A stretch of DNA of 64,000 nucleotides from Thermoanaerobacterium aotearoense (GCF_009905255.1 NZ_CP047602.1:2503501-2567500); one strand, 5' to 3'. Shown: positions 10,501 through 18,516, counted from the stretch's first letter. A program made the numbers and translations. The notes: a model not told the origin generated them from the sequence alone.

Positions 10501-11864
10501 CCACGTATATCATTTAAATAAACAAAAAGTTCTTTTGTCGCTGCAGTTGCATCAGGATCTACCAAGTTAATACTTCTTGTTGTAGATTCATTGCTACTAC
10601 TATTTGAGTTATTATTTGTATTTATATTAGTATTAGTGCTATTGTTGTTATCATTTTTAGAACTGAGATTCAACAATCCCTTCTCCAGAATTCTTCCATT
10701 CAAAGAGACATTTTCCGCTTCAATATTTGCTTTTTTTATTGTGCCATAGCCATTTATAATAGTTCCATTTGCTCCACTATTAACATTTATTTCAGAAACA
10801 CTTGCTTCTCTGCCAATATTAAGTGCAACATAGGTGTTTACTTCAATAGTACCAATATCAGATTTGTCATTTAAATCAATTAATGATTCACTATTAACCG
10901 CAATATTTCCAACCTCGTTATTCCCACTGAAAGCCACATGAACTTTCCCATCTAAACGATTTACGACAATTTTATTAATGTTGGAATTATTAATATAGAT
11001 TGAATTCTCCCCACCACCAGATATATAAACTGTTCCATCAACAGTTACATTATCAATAGCTGCTTCTCCATTTCCTATGCCTGATGCAAAAAACAAATTC
11101 CCTTTAATTACTGTATTTTTTAGCGTTACACCATCATGATTGATTATAACATTCCCATTAAAAGATTTACCTTCATAATTGCCACCTATATTAAAATAAC
11201 CTGCTATTAACCTGTCAAGCAGCGCGCAAAACTCTGCACGTGTGATAGTCTTCTCAGGTTTGAATGTACCATCATCATATCCGGATATTATTTCCCCAAG
11301 AGAATCTACGGCACCTTTTGCATAGTCGCTGATTTGTGAAGCATCTTTAAATTTATTAATATTAGAAGAATCACCTTGTCCATTCATATTAAAAACATCT
11401 GCCAATAGCGTAATTGCATCTTCACGTGTTATATTTGCATCAGCTTTTGATATGTTATTAGGAAATCCAGAGTAGTATCCAGCATATCTTGCTATAAGCA
11501 ATTGATCTAAATACCATGCACCTGATTTAACATCAGAAAATTGATGCTCGGATTTAGCAGAAAAACCGAAAATCCGATTTAAAATTGATACGACTTCTGC
11601 ACGAGTAATTTCTTTTTGAGGCTTAAATGTTCCATCAGGATATCCATTTATTATTCCATAGTTCTTTAAATTTTCTATACTATTCTTTGCCCAATTATCT
11701 CTTATGTCACTGAATGCAAAGCTATTTAAATTTGATACTACAGCCTCCGAAGTAGCAGCATATGAAGTCGAAAAGAAATTATATGGGGTAGCAGAAACTA
11801 TTAACAAAACAGATAAAATTCCAGCGATAAATTCACGAAAAAGACTCATCATAAATCCCTCCAA
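7584..11864 (-). CDS. S-layer-anchored modular GH26 beta-mannanase
   Basis: Secreted endo-beta-1,4-mannanase of 1426 aa that would start mannan breakdown at the cell surface. Modules in order: signal peptide (about 1-37), three SLH domains (about 50-98, 108-158, 171-222) for S-layer or secondary-polymer anchoring, a region of short repeating Asn/Val-rich segments suggesting a small beta-helix (about 230-400), an Asn/Ser/Thr linker (403-430), the GH26 catalytic domain (about 435-795), an Ig-like region (810-905), and three C-terminal beta-sandwich modules (about 908-1085, 1090-1260, 1280-1426). The first of the three resembles the mannan-binding CBM27 type and the others CBM16/CBM11-like modules. 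Catalytic residues: acid/base Glu601 in HEQNGGWFWW and nucleophile Glu711 in LSEFGYS. SLH motifs GYPDGTFKP and GYDDGTFKP are clear. It has its own promoter and terminator. Catalytic family certain; CBM family numbers tentative. Confidence 0.93.
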   Translation of the reverse strand: MEGFMMSLFREFIAGILSVLLIVSATPYNFFSTSYAATSEAVVSNLNSFAFSDIRDNWAKNSIENLKNYGIINGYPDGTFKPQKEITRAEVVSILNRIFGFSAKSEHQFSDVKSGAWYLDQLLIARYAGYYSGFPNNISKADANITREDAITLLADVFNMNGQGDSSNINKFKDASQISDYAKGAVDSLGEIISGYDDGTFKPEKTITRAEFCALLDRLIAGYFNIGGNYEGKSFNGNVIINHDGVTLKNTVIKGNLFFASGIGNGEAAIDNVTVDGTVYISGGGENSIYINNSNINKIVVNRLDGKVHVAFSGNNEVGNIAVNSESLIDLNDKSDIGTIEVNTYVALNIGREASVSEINVNSGANGTIINGYGTIKKANIEAENVSLNGRILEKGLLNLSSKNDNNNSTNTNINTNNNSNSSSNESTTRSINLVDPDATAATKELFVYLNDIRGKEVLFGHQHDTDEGITITSGSNELQSDVKNDVGDFPAVFGWDTLSLEGKEKPGVPNDLEKNRENLIAAVKKIHEMGGIFTLSAHMPNFVTGGSFNDVSGDVVEKILPGGEYNSQFNEFLDNIALFANNLKDDDGNLIPILFRPFHEQNGGWFWWGAKTTTPSQYIELYRYTVEYLRDKKGVHNILYVYSPNGPFNGSEDNYLATYPGDNYVDVLGMDQYDNIDNPGTAQFLSGLVNDLSMISKLADSKGKIAVLSEFGYSPQGMKVTGNGDLSWFTDVLNAIKSDSNARRIAYMLTWANFGLNGNLFVPYKNAPNLGDHELLPDFIKFYQDPYTAFLNDIKGTNLTEDVIVNPGKPFMHIVTPTDNSEITTNTTKIRVRILNDTPTKVVYKVNDSNVEVPMTLDQDGYYSQDWSPSYQYNGKTTKITVIAYNGGSIEFEQSVNVFVKIPEILIKDYTFDTNIEGIQNNGTYPESMSLNIGHAVLDGDGKLEMTVSGMTYADSWQELKLQLTNINDVLPYVNRIKFDVLIPVAAANVNPDATVRGIAMLPDDWDTKYGMTTTEKKITDLSTESIDGIQYAYFPVTIDLDSSKVASAKGLAISVVGNGLNFDGTGEIYVDNIQLINAFVEAPTDPSLVDDFESYQGNDAALQSKWIKASGDDISVSLTNNNAADGKYAMKVDYRLGSSGYTGVTKTLGGVDWSGYNKLKFYLVPDGSNQKLVIQMKINGIYYEAYPSLSNSIPHWEEIGFNSFTVAPWDTKDQGKVITKEDLKNVQEFSIYVNDAGGSKSGTLYFDGIRAINDGTGGIPNGSSGSNSTPAQPGVLYDFENGTDGWTVDQNNANAIATSITTDAASSGTHSLTSNFDLSKTDGFEIDKVQAIDLSAVKKISIDIKLSNGTATAALYIKTGSSWTWYDSGWQPISSSGFTILSIDLDSSKISNLDNVQSIGVKIIPDSGQTGNSNVYLDNVVLSD

Positions 11865-12095
11865 ACAACAAATAGTTTTTTATTGCAAAAATAAATAATA
11901 AAAGCTTTTCTCACCTTCTTCCCAAGCTTATTCAAATCATAAAAACTTAAAATTATCTTTATTTATCAGCTCCTTTCTATGCTAATATTTATGTATTATT
12001 AATAAGTGAAATAATTTAAGCGAATTTCAAAATTTTAAATCTTAGAAATACACGATGATATATTGATAGCCCCTATTTATATTGTATTTATGTTC

Positions 12096-12105
12096 ATAAC
12101 GTTAT
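12096..12105. promoter_or_regulatory. candidate LacI-family operator in the mannanase leader
   Basis: Perfect palindrome ATAACGTTAT with a central CG, the hallmark of many LacI/GalR-family operators. It lies about 60-70 nt downstream of the predicted mannanase transcription start, a roadblock position. No regulator gene is present in the window, so the assignment rests on symmetry and position only. Confidence 0.35.
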
Positions 12106-12173
12106 ATTTGATTATTTATAATTACTTTTTAACTAAATAATTTGTATTGAATTCATTTATTAACTTATAGTTT

Positions 12174-12202
12174 AGTATAGAATATTTATGTACTGTTGTC
12201 AA
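12174..12202 (-). promoter_or_regulatory. sigma-A promoter of the mannanase gene
   Basis: Minus-strand TTGACA (12202-12197) and TATACT (12179-12174) with a 17-nt spacer. The hexamers and spacing are identical to those of the importer promoter at 7329-7357, so the two mannan transcripts have matched core promoters. Confidence 0.75.
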
Positions 12203-12370
12203 TAATATTATCTCATTTTCACTTATTTACATCAATTTGGCATATTATTATGCAAAAATTATCTTAATCACTGTTATTTATAGATTAAATATAGGTTATT
12301 TTTATTGAAAAATATTATAAAAATAAATATAATTATAATTTGCATATATTTTGTGTAGAAAATTTTCTTC

Positions 12371-12399
12371 TTGACTCCCAATCGAAATAATGTTAGAGT
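12371..12399 (+). promoter_or_regulatory. promoter of the FMN oxidoreductase gene
   Basis: TTGACT (12371-12376) and TAGAGT (12394-12399) spaced by 17 nt, about 34 nt before the proposed start codon. The -35 is good and the -10 is moderate. Confidence 0.5.
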
Positions 12400-12432
12400 A
12401 ACTTTATAAAATCATATGAGGAGGAATTTGCA

Positions 12433-13524
12433 ATAGATATCAATATTAAAAGTTTAAAAATAAGCGATTTAGTGGCAAAACTGCCAATAATCCAAGGTGG
12501 CATGGGTGTAGGAATATCACTAAGCAATCTCGCTTCTGCCGTCGCTAATGAAGGTGGCATTGGTGTAATATCTGCAGCAGGTATTGGCATGATAGAAAAA
12601 GATTTTGCTACAAATTACATTGAGGCAAATATAAGGGCACTTAGAAAGGAAATTAAGAAAGCCAGAGAAAAAACTAAAGGTATAATTGGCGTTAATATAA
12701 TGGTAGCGCTATCAAATTTTGCTGACATGGTTAAAACATCAATAGATGAAGGTATCGATATAATCTTTTCCGGTGCAGGGCTTCCGCTAAATCTTCCTAA
12801 CTTTTTAAATAAAACATCTAAGACTAAGTTAGTACCTATTGTTTCATCTGGAAAGGCATTCAACCTTATAGCGAAAAGATGGCTACAAAAATACGATTAT
12901 TTGCCAGATGCTGTTGTCGTTGAAGGTCCAATGGCTGGTGGTCATTTAGGCTATTCAAATGAGCAGATATCAAACCCTGACTATTCTCTTGATAAAATAG
13001 TTAAAGACGTATTGGGAGAAGCAAGACAATACGAGGAGATCTCAGGAAAGCAAATACCTGTTATTGCCGCTGGCGGAATATATACAGGTGAAGACATATA
13101 CAAATATCTAAAAATGGGTGCCGCTGGTGTACAAATGGCCACACGTTTTGTCACAACCGATGAATGCGATGCATCAGATGAGTTTAAAAAGTCATATCTA
13201 AACTGCAAGAAAGAGGATATAGCTATAATAGAGAGCCCTGTCGGTATGCCAGGTAGGGCAATCATCAATAAGTTCCTTAATGATGTAAAATCAGGTGAAA
13301 GAAAACCATATAAGTGTTTGTATCACTGCATTAAGACGTGTGACTATAAAAAAAGCCCTTACTGTATATCGCAAGCACTCATAAACGCTCAAAAGGGACT
13401 TATGGCAAATGGATTTGCATTTGCTGGAGCTAATGCTTATAGAGCAGATAAAATAATACCTGTTAAAGATTTAATTAATACTCTCTTGGATGAGTATAAT
13501 AAGGCGCTTTATTTAAGCATATAA
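12433..13524 (+). CDS. NAD(P)H-dependent flavin oxidoreductase, nitronate monooxygenase/FabK-like
   Basis: TIM-barrel FMN enzyme of the nitronate monooxygenase / 2-nitropropane dioxygenase family, to which FabK-type enoyl-ACP reductases also belong. Recognisable motifs are PIIQGGMGVGIS near the N-terminus, GAGLPLNLP, VVEGPMAGGHLG (phosphate/FMN region) and AAGGIYTGEDI. The C-terminus is Cys-rich (LYHCIKTCDYKKSPYC), as in clostridial members. The start is unusual. GAGGAGG at 12418-12424 is 8 nt before an ATA at 12433, from which translation reads (I/M)DINIKSLKISDLVAKLP, a natural N-terminus for this family. The first conventional in-frame codon is GTG at 12472, 47 nt beyond the ribosome binding site. 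Length from 12433 is 363 aa. Physiological substrate is unknown. Confidence 0.85.
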   Translation: MDINIKSLKISDLVAKLPIIQGGMGVGISLSNLASAVANEGGIGVISAAGIGMIEKDFATNYIEANIRALRKEIKKAREKTKGIIGVNIMVALSNFADMVKTSIDEGIDIIFSGAGLPLNLPNFLNKTSKTKLVPIVSSGKAFNLIAKRWLQKYDYLPDAVVVEGPMAGGHLGYSNEQISNPDYSLDKIVKDVLGEARQYEEISGKQIPVIAAGGIYTGEDIYKYLKMGAAGVQMATRFVTTDECDASDEFKKSYLNCKKEDIAIIESPVGMPGRAIINKFLNDVKSGERKPYKCLYHCIKTCDYKKSPYCISQALINAQKGLMANGFAFAGANAYRADKIIPVKDLINTLLDEYNKALYLSI

Positions 13525-13530
13525 CTATTT

Positions 13531-13557
13531 AAAAGACTGCCAAAACGGCAGTCTTTT
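13531..13557. terminator. bidirectional terminator
   Basis: AAAAGACTGCC and GGCAGTCTTTT form a perfect 11-bp stem with a 5-nt loop, with A-tract and T-tract on both sides. It lies between the convergent oxidoreductase and helicase genes and can serve both. Confidence 0.9.
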
Positions 13558-13560
13558 AAA

Positions 13561-15102
13561 TTATTTTCTGGGCTTTGAAATTTCTACGCTTATTCTTTTA
13601 CCATCAATTATTTTACCAGACAATTGGTCAATTATATTTTTTGCAGCACTTCTGGCCACATTTACAAATGAAAATTTTTCAAATATGTCTATATCCTGTA
13701 TATCATTTTTTGGAATGCGGCAATCTGCAAGAAGCTTAATTGCCGTCCTCTTATTGAATTTGTCTTTTCTTCCTAAATTGATAAACAGCCTTAAATAATC
13801 CCGTTCAATGTCATTTCTATATACATCTTCTCCGTAATACATATCCATCAAAGCTGCCGCAACATCTACAAGGTTGTATTCTTCGTCAAGCTCCATTGCC
13901 AATGGCACAAACCTTTTATAATCATTTTTCTCCAATGTCTTTTTGATTTCAGCTATCATTTTATTGTACTTGACTTCCAATATGTCATCTACAGTTGGCA
14001 GTTCTTTTCGCTTTATCTTGCACCTGGTAGCTTTTTCTATCCTCTTTAACGCTGGATACTCCCTTGATGTCACTAAAGTATAAGCGACGCCGCTTCTATT
14101 TGCCCTTCCCGTCCTGCCAATTCTGTGGACGTATGATTCTACATCTTGTGGCAAATTGTAATTTATGACGTGTGTCACATTTTCAATGTCTATACCTCTT
14201 GCTGCTACATCAGTCGCTACTAAGAAATCCAAAATACCTTCTTTGAATTTCCTGAGCGTATTTATCCTTTGATTTTGGCTCATATCACCATGCATACCTT
14301 CAACATTGTATCCTCTCGACTGCATATTTTCTGTAAGCTCATCAACTTCCTTTTTTGTCTTGCAGAAAATTATCGTGCTTGACGGCTCATCAACATCTAA
14401 TATTCTGCAAAGAGATTCAAACCTTTCTTGGTTCTTTACCTCGTAATAAAAATGCTGGACTGTTGAAACAGTCATAGTCTTTTTTACGATAGAAATAAAT
14501 TTCGCATTGCTTTTCATGTATTTTTTTGCAAGATTCTTTATTTCATCCGGCATCGTAGCAGAAAACATCATGGTCTGTCTTTCTCTATTTGTATGGTTTA
14601 TGATTTCTTTGATATCATCTATAAACCCCATATCCAGCATTTCATCTGCTTCATCTATGACAAGATACCTTACACTCTTTAAGTCAAGCACATTCCTCTT
14701 TATAAGGTCCAAAACTCTCCCTGGCGTGCCTACAACGATGTCTACGCCTCTTTTTATTGCTTTAATCTGCCTATCTATTTGCACACCTCCATAGACAGGA
14801 AGCAATCTTACTTTAGAATACTTTCCTATGCGGGCCAATTCATCATTTACTTGTATTGCCAGCTCTCTTGTGGGAGTCAAAATAAGGCAAAACACTTTCC
14901 CATCATTTGAACTAAAATTGTTTATGATAGGTGCACCGTACGCCAACGTCTTGCCAGTCCCTGTCTCTGCCTGTCCTATTACATCTAACCCTTCTAACAA
15001 AACAGGTATTACTTCCGACTGTATTTTAGATGGCTCCTCAAAGCCCATATCGTCGATAGCTTTTAAAATTTTTTCATTTAAATTTAGTTCCTTAAAATCC
15101 AT
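13561..15102 (-). CDS. DEAD-box RNA helicase with DbpA-type RNA-binding domain
   Basis: ATP-dependent RNA helicase of 513 aa. All core motifs are present: Q motif (FEEPSKIQSEVIP), motif I AETGTGKT, Ia PTRELA, DEAD box as VIDEADEML, SAT (FSATMP), the GMHGDM and VATDVAARGID segments, and HRIGRTGR. The core spans residues 1-370. After a charged linker, the last 75 residues (about 435-510) resemble the DbpA RNA-recognition domain that directs DbpA and YxiN to 23S rRNA hairpin 92. This suggests a role in ribosome assembly or RNA remodelling. Transcribed alone, with the bidirectional terminator directly after its stop. Confidence 0.92.
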   Translation of the reverse strand: MDFKELNLNEKILKAIDDMGFEEPSKIQSEVIPVLLEGLDVIGQAETGTGKTLAYGAPIINNFSSNDGKVFCLILTPTRELAIQVNDELARIGKYSKVRLLPVYGGVQIDRQIKAIKRGVDIVVGTPGRVLDLIKRNVLDLKSVRYLVIDEADEMLDMGFIDDIKEIINHTNRERQTMMFSATMPDEIKNLAKKYMKSNAKFISIVKKTMTVSTVQHFYYEVKNQERFESLCRILDVDEPSSTIIFCKTKKEVDELTENMQSRGYNVEGMHGDMSQNQRINTLRKFKEGILDFLVATDVAARGIDIENVTHVINYNLPQDVESYVHRIGRTGRANRSGVAYTLVTSREYPALKRIEKATRCKIKRKELPTVDDILEVKYNKMIAEIKKTLEKNDYKRFVPLAMELDEEYNLVDVAAALMDMYYGEDVYRNDIERDYLRLFINLGRKDKFNKRTAIKLLADCRIPKNDIQDIDIFEKFSFVNVARSAAKNIIDQLSGKIIDGKRISVEISKPRK

Positions 15103-15148
15103 TAATCTTTTGTCTCCTTAATATTTTTTATTCACTTGGTATTATTTT

Positions 15149-15634
15149 TTACAAAATCAACTGCAATATGTGAATATCCAAGTATCTATTAAACTTATAA
15201 CCTAATTCCTTTAATGTGCCAACAATTTTGAAGCCGTACTTTTCGTGCAAGTGAATGCTTACATCATTGCCTTCAGATATTCTGGCTACTATAGTGTGAA
15301 ATTCATTTTCCTTTGCATGATCTATAATCTTTTTGATTAATCTATCCCCAATGCCGCGCCCCTTGTACGCCTCATCAACGTAAATCGAGTCTTCCGCCAC
15401 AGCTCTATAGCCGCATTTGTCAGACCAAAGGGATAAAGACGCCCAACCTACAACAATGTCATCTTCTATTGCCACAAAAACAGCATATCTGTCATTGTGC
15501 ATCTCAAACCATTTTTTATGATACTCTAATGGCCTTGGCTCAGTATCAATTGTTGCTGTCGTATTTAACACAGCCTGATTGTATATATAATTTATCCTTT
15601 CAATATCATCTATATTAGCTTTTCGAATGATCAT
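15149..15634 (-). CDS. GNAT-family N-acetyltransferase (phosphinothricin acetyltransferase-like)
   Basis: Cytoplasmic acetyl-CoA-dependent N-acetyltransferase of 161 aa. Visible are the N-terminal IRKANIDDIERINYIYNQ segment typical of the Pat/YwnH group, the acetyl-CoA-binding loop VDEAYKGRGIGDRLI around residues 85-100, and the C-terminal HEKYGFKIVGTLKELGYK. The ATG at 15634 is preferred over an in-frame ATG 18 nt upstream because AGGAACG lies just before it. The substrate is not predictable; relatives acetylate phosphinothricin, methionine sulfoximine or other small amines. It lies 46 nt from the helicase start and may share its transcript. Confidence 0.88.
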   Translation of the reverse strand: MIIRKANIDDIERINYIYNQAVLNTTATIDTEPRPLEYHKKWFEMHNDRYAVFVAIEDDIVVGWASLSLWSDKCGYRAVAEDSIYVDEAYKGRGIGDRLIKKIIDHAKENEFHTIVARISEGNDVSIHLHEKYGFKIVGTLKELGYKFNRYLDIHILQLIL

Positions 15635-15758
15635 AAAGACCGTTCCTTTCATAAAATTGGCTTTAAAAGAATTCGATATAAATACTTTAACATATAATAT
15701 TGAAATTGCATATATATAATCAAAATAATTTTTAAAAATTCTTATGGAGATGTATTAT

Positions 15759-16169
15759 ATGAATAAAAAATTGATTGATATAAAGAAACACTCATTTATA
15801 GTAAATGCTGATTACAATGACGTCTTGCTTTTAGCAAAATTAATTCAGGCAGAAGGTGAAAGCGAACCAATGATTGGAAAAGTCGCTATAGGAGCCGTTG
15901 TCGTAAACAGAGTACAAAATCCAAATTTCCCTAATACCATATCTGAAGTCATATTTGAGCCTGGACAATTTGAAAGCGTAACAAATAACCGCATATTCAA
16001 TGTAGAAAACATAGACGAGGAATGTATTATTTCAGCTTTAAAAGCATTGGAAGGAGAAGACCCGACAGACGGTTCTCTGTACTTTTACAATATGTATACA
16101 GCGACAAACGATTGGATTAAATCAAAAAAAGTAAGCGTTACCATAGGAAAGCATAATTTTATAGCATAA
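15759..16169 (+). CDS. SleB-like cell wall hydrolase
   Basis: Small peptidoglycan hydrolase of the Hydrolase_2 family (catalytic domain of spore cortex-lytic enzyme SleB and of CwlJ), 136 aa. The likely catalytic Glu is in LIQAEGESEP, followed by VAIGAVVVNRV and the family FEPGQFESV segment, with LYFYN near the end. GGAGATG stands about 9 nt before the ATG at 15759, which is preferred over one 15 nt upstream. Unlike SleB it has neither signal peptide nor peptidoglycan-binding domain, which makes it CwlJ-like. CwlJ also lacks a signal peptide and is put on the forespore from the mother cell. A role in spore cortex lysis at germination is therefore plausible but inferred. Confidence 0.88.
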   Translation: MNKKLIDIKKHSFIVNADYNDVLLLAKLIQAEGESEPMIGKVAIGAVVVNRVQNPNFPNTISEVIFEPGQFESVTNNRIFNVENIDEECIISALKALEGEDPTDGSLYFYNMYTATNDWIKSKKVSVTIGKHNFIA

Positions 16170-16194
16170 GAAAGCAGGGCAATGCCTTGCTTTC
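16170..16194. terminator. hairpin terminator between convergent genes
   Basis: GAAAGCAGGGC and GCCTTGCTTTC pair with one G-T wobble around a 3-nt loop. It lies directly after the stop of the hydrolase gene and against the stop of hypE. The T-runs are short on both sides, so efficiency is uncertain. Confidence 0.6.
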
Positions 16195-16195
16195 T

Positions 16196-17185
16196 TCAGC
16201 ATATTCTGGGGAGAAGCTCACCAATTGGCCTATCCACGATTCTATTTGTGCCATAGATTGTTTCTATCGTCACAAGACCAGAATCATCGATTTCGCCGAT
16301 AATGGCGGCATCTTTGCCGTATTTATCATCTTTCATTATTTCCAATGCCTTATAAGCATAATCTTTATCAACTACACATACGAGTTTCCCTTCATTGGCA
16401 AGATGCAGATAATCGATGCCTAACATACTGCAAGCAGATTTTACACTTTCTTTCACAGGCAGTTTATCTTCATATATTTTGATTCCCACATTGCTCATGC
16501 TGGCGATCTCATACAGCACTTCTGCGACACCGCCTCTTGTAGGATCTCTCAAGATTTTCACAGCATCTTTAAGAGTCATAAGCTTCTCTACCATTTTATT
16601 TAGAGGCGACACATCAGAGAGGAGAGGTGGTTCAAAATCAAGCCCTTCTCTATCTCCCATCACTGCCATGCCATGATCGCCTATAGTACCTGAAATTATC
16701 ACTGCATCTCCAGGCTTTCCATTTTTAATAGATACGGAAGCTTCATCATGCAAAATGCCTATCCCTGCAGTGTTTATAAAAATGCCATCTGCGCTGTGTT
16801 TCTCTACAACCTTTGTATCACCCGTCACAATTTGTACCCCTGCCTCATTAGCAGCATCCACCATTGAGTCGACTATCCTTTTAATGTCGTCAATCGGGAA
16901 TCCTTCTTCAATTATAAATGATGCACTTAAAAAAAGAGGCTTTGCACCACGCATGGAAATGTCATTTACAGTGCCGCATATTGCTAGTCTACCGATGTCA
17001 CCGCCTGAGAAAAAGATAGGTTTCACTACAAAACTGTCTGTTGTAAAAACAGTTTTACCCGGCAGCAATGCAGCATCTTCCATCTGACTTAAATATTCAT
17101 TATTGAACTTTTCTATGAATATTTCACTTATGAAACTTTGCATCATTGAGCCACCGCCGCCATGTGACATAAGTACCTTGTCCAT
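16196..17185 (-). CDS. hypE: hydrogenase maturation protein HypE
   Basis: Carbamoyl dehydratase that turns the thiocarbamate on its own C-terminal Cys into thiocyanate, the CN donor for the [NiFe] active site. Length is 329 aa with an AIR-synthase-like fold. The protein ends in PRIC, the invariant C-terminal tail carrying the acceptor Cys. Motifs include HGGGGSMM at the N-terminus, VTGDTKVVEK and ILRDPTRGGVAEVLYEI. It is the last of the twelve ech-hyp genes, 18 nt after hypD. The start is at 17185, behind a GAGGAGGAATG-type ribosome binding site. Function is certain from family and context. Confidence 0.97.
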   Translation of the reverse strand: MDKVLMSHGGGGSMMQSFISEIFIEKFNNEYLSQMEDAALLPGKTVFTTDSFVVKPIFFSGGDIGRLAICGTVNDISMRGAKPLFLSASFIIEEGFPIDDIKRIVDSMVDAANEAGVQIVTGDTKVVEKHSADGIFINTAGIGILHDEASVSIKNGKPGDAVIISGTIGDHGMAVMGDREGLDFEPPLLSDVSPLNKMVEKLMTLKDAVKILRDPTRGGVAEVLYEIASMSNVGIKIYEDKLPVKESVKSACSMLGIDYLHLANEGKLVCVVDKDYAYKALEIMKDDKYGKDAAIIGEIDDSGLVTIETIYGTNRIVDRPIGELLPRIC

Positions 17186-17203
17186 ATAACATTCCTCCTC
17201 TGT

Positions 17204-18256
17204 TTACTCACCATACTTATAATACGCTGCACAAGATCCTTCCGATGAAACCATGCATGGTCCCACAGGATTCAAAGGTGTACAAGCTTTGCCAAATAGC
17301 GGACACTGCTTTGGCGTTATTAGTCCCTTAAGCACATCACCACAGCGACAGCCTTTTATCTCTGTTCTGCTATTAGGCTTTTTAATGTTAAATTTCTTTT
17401 CCGCATCGTATTCGCTGTACTTTTCACGTATCTTAAGCCCTGATCCTTCTATCATGCCAAGGCCTCTCCATTCAGCATCGCTTTCTTCAAAGATTTCATC
17501 CATCAATCTCTGCGCTTCAGTATTTCCTCCCTCTTTTACGACCCTTTTATACTGGATTTCTATTTTGGGATCTTTTAAGTTTTTTAAAATCATTACGACG
17601 CTCATCAATATATCTGTAGCTTCAAATCCAGATACGACACCGCCAATCTTGTATTTGTCAACCAAAAAACCATATATGCTGCTTCCCGTTATGGCACTTA
17701 CATGGCCAGGAAGCAAAAAGCCCTGAATATCTGAACCATTTACAACAAGTGCCTCCAAAGCCTTTGGCATTGTCTTATGAAGGCAATACACACTGTAATT
17801 TTTGATTTTTCTTGTGTATGCTTCTTTTATAGTCATGGCGACAGACGGAATTGTCGTCTCAAAACCTATTCCAATAAAAACTACCTCTTTACTTGGATTT
17901 GCCATAGCATAATCCAGTGCATCAAGTGGTGAATAAAACACTCTTACATCCTTGCCTTTCGCTCTTTCCTCTTGCAGCGAAGAATCATTTCCAGGAACTC
18001 TTACCAAATCTCCGAATGTGGCAATAGTCACTCCTTGACTTGCCAAAGATATTGATGCATCGATTTCATTTTGTGCTGTCACACAGACGGGACATCCCGG
18101 CCCCGAAATGAGCTTTATATTTGGCGGCAATATCTGCCTTAAACCGTACTTAGATATAGCCATAGTATGAGAACCACAGACTTCCATTATCTTGATAAAT
18201 TCTCCAGTATTGTACCTATCTATAAGCTCTTTGGCTCTATTTATGATGCCTTGCAT
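17204..18256 (-). CDS. hypD: hydrogenase maturation protein HypD
   Basis: Iron-sulfur scaffold that, with HypC, assembles the Fe(CN)2CO group of [NiFe] hydrogenases. Length 350 aa, normal for HypD. Characteristic motifs are IMEVCGSHTMAI near the N-terminus, SGPGCPVCVT with the redox-active Cys pair, GIGFETTIPS, and the C-terminal [4Fe-4S] ligand region (CRCGDVLKG, PLFGKACTP, GPCMVSSEGSCAAYYKYG). It lies 18 nt downstream of hypC and upstream of hypE in the same operon. Confidence 0.97.
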   Translation of the reverse strand: MQGIINRAKELIDRYNTGEFIKIMEVCGSHTMAISKYGLRQILPPNIKLISGPGCPVCVTAQNEIDASISLASQGVTIATFGDLVRVPGNDSSLQEERAKGKDVRVFYSPLDALDYAMANPSKEVVFIGIGFETTIPSVAMTIKEAYTRKIKNYSVYCLHKTMPKALEALVVNGSDIQGFLLPGHVSAITGSSIYGFLVDKYKIGGVVSGFEATDILMSVVMILKNLKDPKIEIQYKRVVKEGGNTEAQRLMDEIFEESDAEWRGLGMIEGSGLKIREKYSEYDAEKKFNIKKPNSRTEIKGCRCGDVLKGLITPKQCPLFGKACTPLNPVGPCMVSSEGSCAAYYKYGE

Positions 18257-18274
18257 AGAAATACCTTTCCTTTC

Positions 18275-18514
18275 TTAATTTTGTTTGAAGCTTTCTCTTA
18301 AAGCTTCTTCCATTTCCTCCCAAAGCTTTAGATCTTCTTCAGCCGTTTCTTTGTCTACAATGCTTATGGCCACACCTGCATGAACCATGACATAATCTCC
18401 AATCTTGACATCAGGTACCATTGATATGGATACCCTTCTTTTTAGACCGTTTAATTCAGTCTCTGCCACATCTCCGTCGATTTTTAACACCTTTTGTGCT
18501 ACAGCAATACACAT
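18275..18514 (-). CDS. hypC: hydrogenase maturation chaperone HypC
   Basis: Small chaperone (79 aa) that carries the Fe(CN)2CO precursor with HypD and delivers it to the hydrogenase large subunit. HypC proteins need Cys as residue 2, exposed after Met removal. The start is therefore set at the ATG at 18514 (MCIAVAQKV), which follows GGAGGTG by 6 nt. A GTG 6 nt further upstream would bury the Cys and overlaps the hypF stop. The OB-fold segment with GDYVMVHAGVAI is typical. Its ribosome binding site lies within the end of hypF, so the two genes are tightly linked. Confidence 0.96.
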   Translation of the reverse strand: MCIAVAQKVLKIDGDVAETELNGLKRRVSISMVPDVKIGDYVMVHAGVAISIVDKETAEEDLKLWEEMEEALRESFKQN

Positions 18515-18516
18515 AA

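Larger units (their letters stand above)
11865..12432. other. 568-nt divergent intergenic region (mannanase / oxidoreductase)
   Basis: AT-rich control region between divergently transcribed genes, with no coding signal. It contains a minus-strand promoter for the mannanase (12174-12202), a plus-strand promoter for the oxidoreductase (12371-12399), and a perfect 10-bp palindrome ATAACGTTAT at 12096-12105 inside the mannanase leader. The leader is about 300 nt long. Confidence 0.7.

Noticed and set aside
7038..12432. Catabolite-responsive elements near the mannan genes
   Set aside because: I looked for the cre consensus on both strands in the two intergenic regions and found no convincing match.
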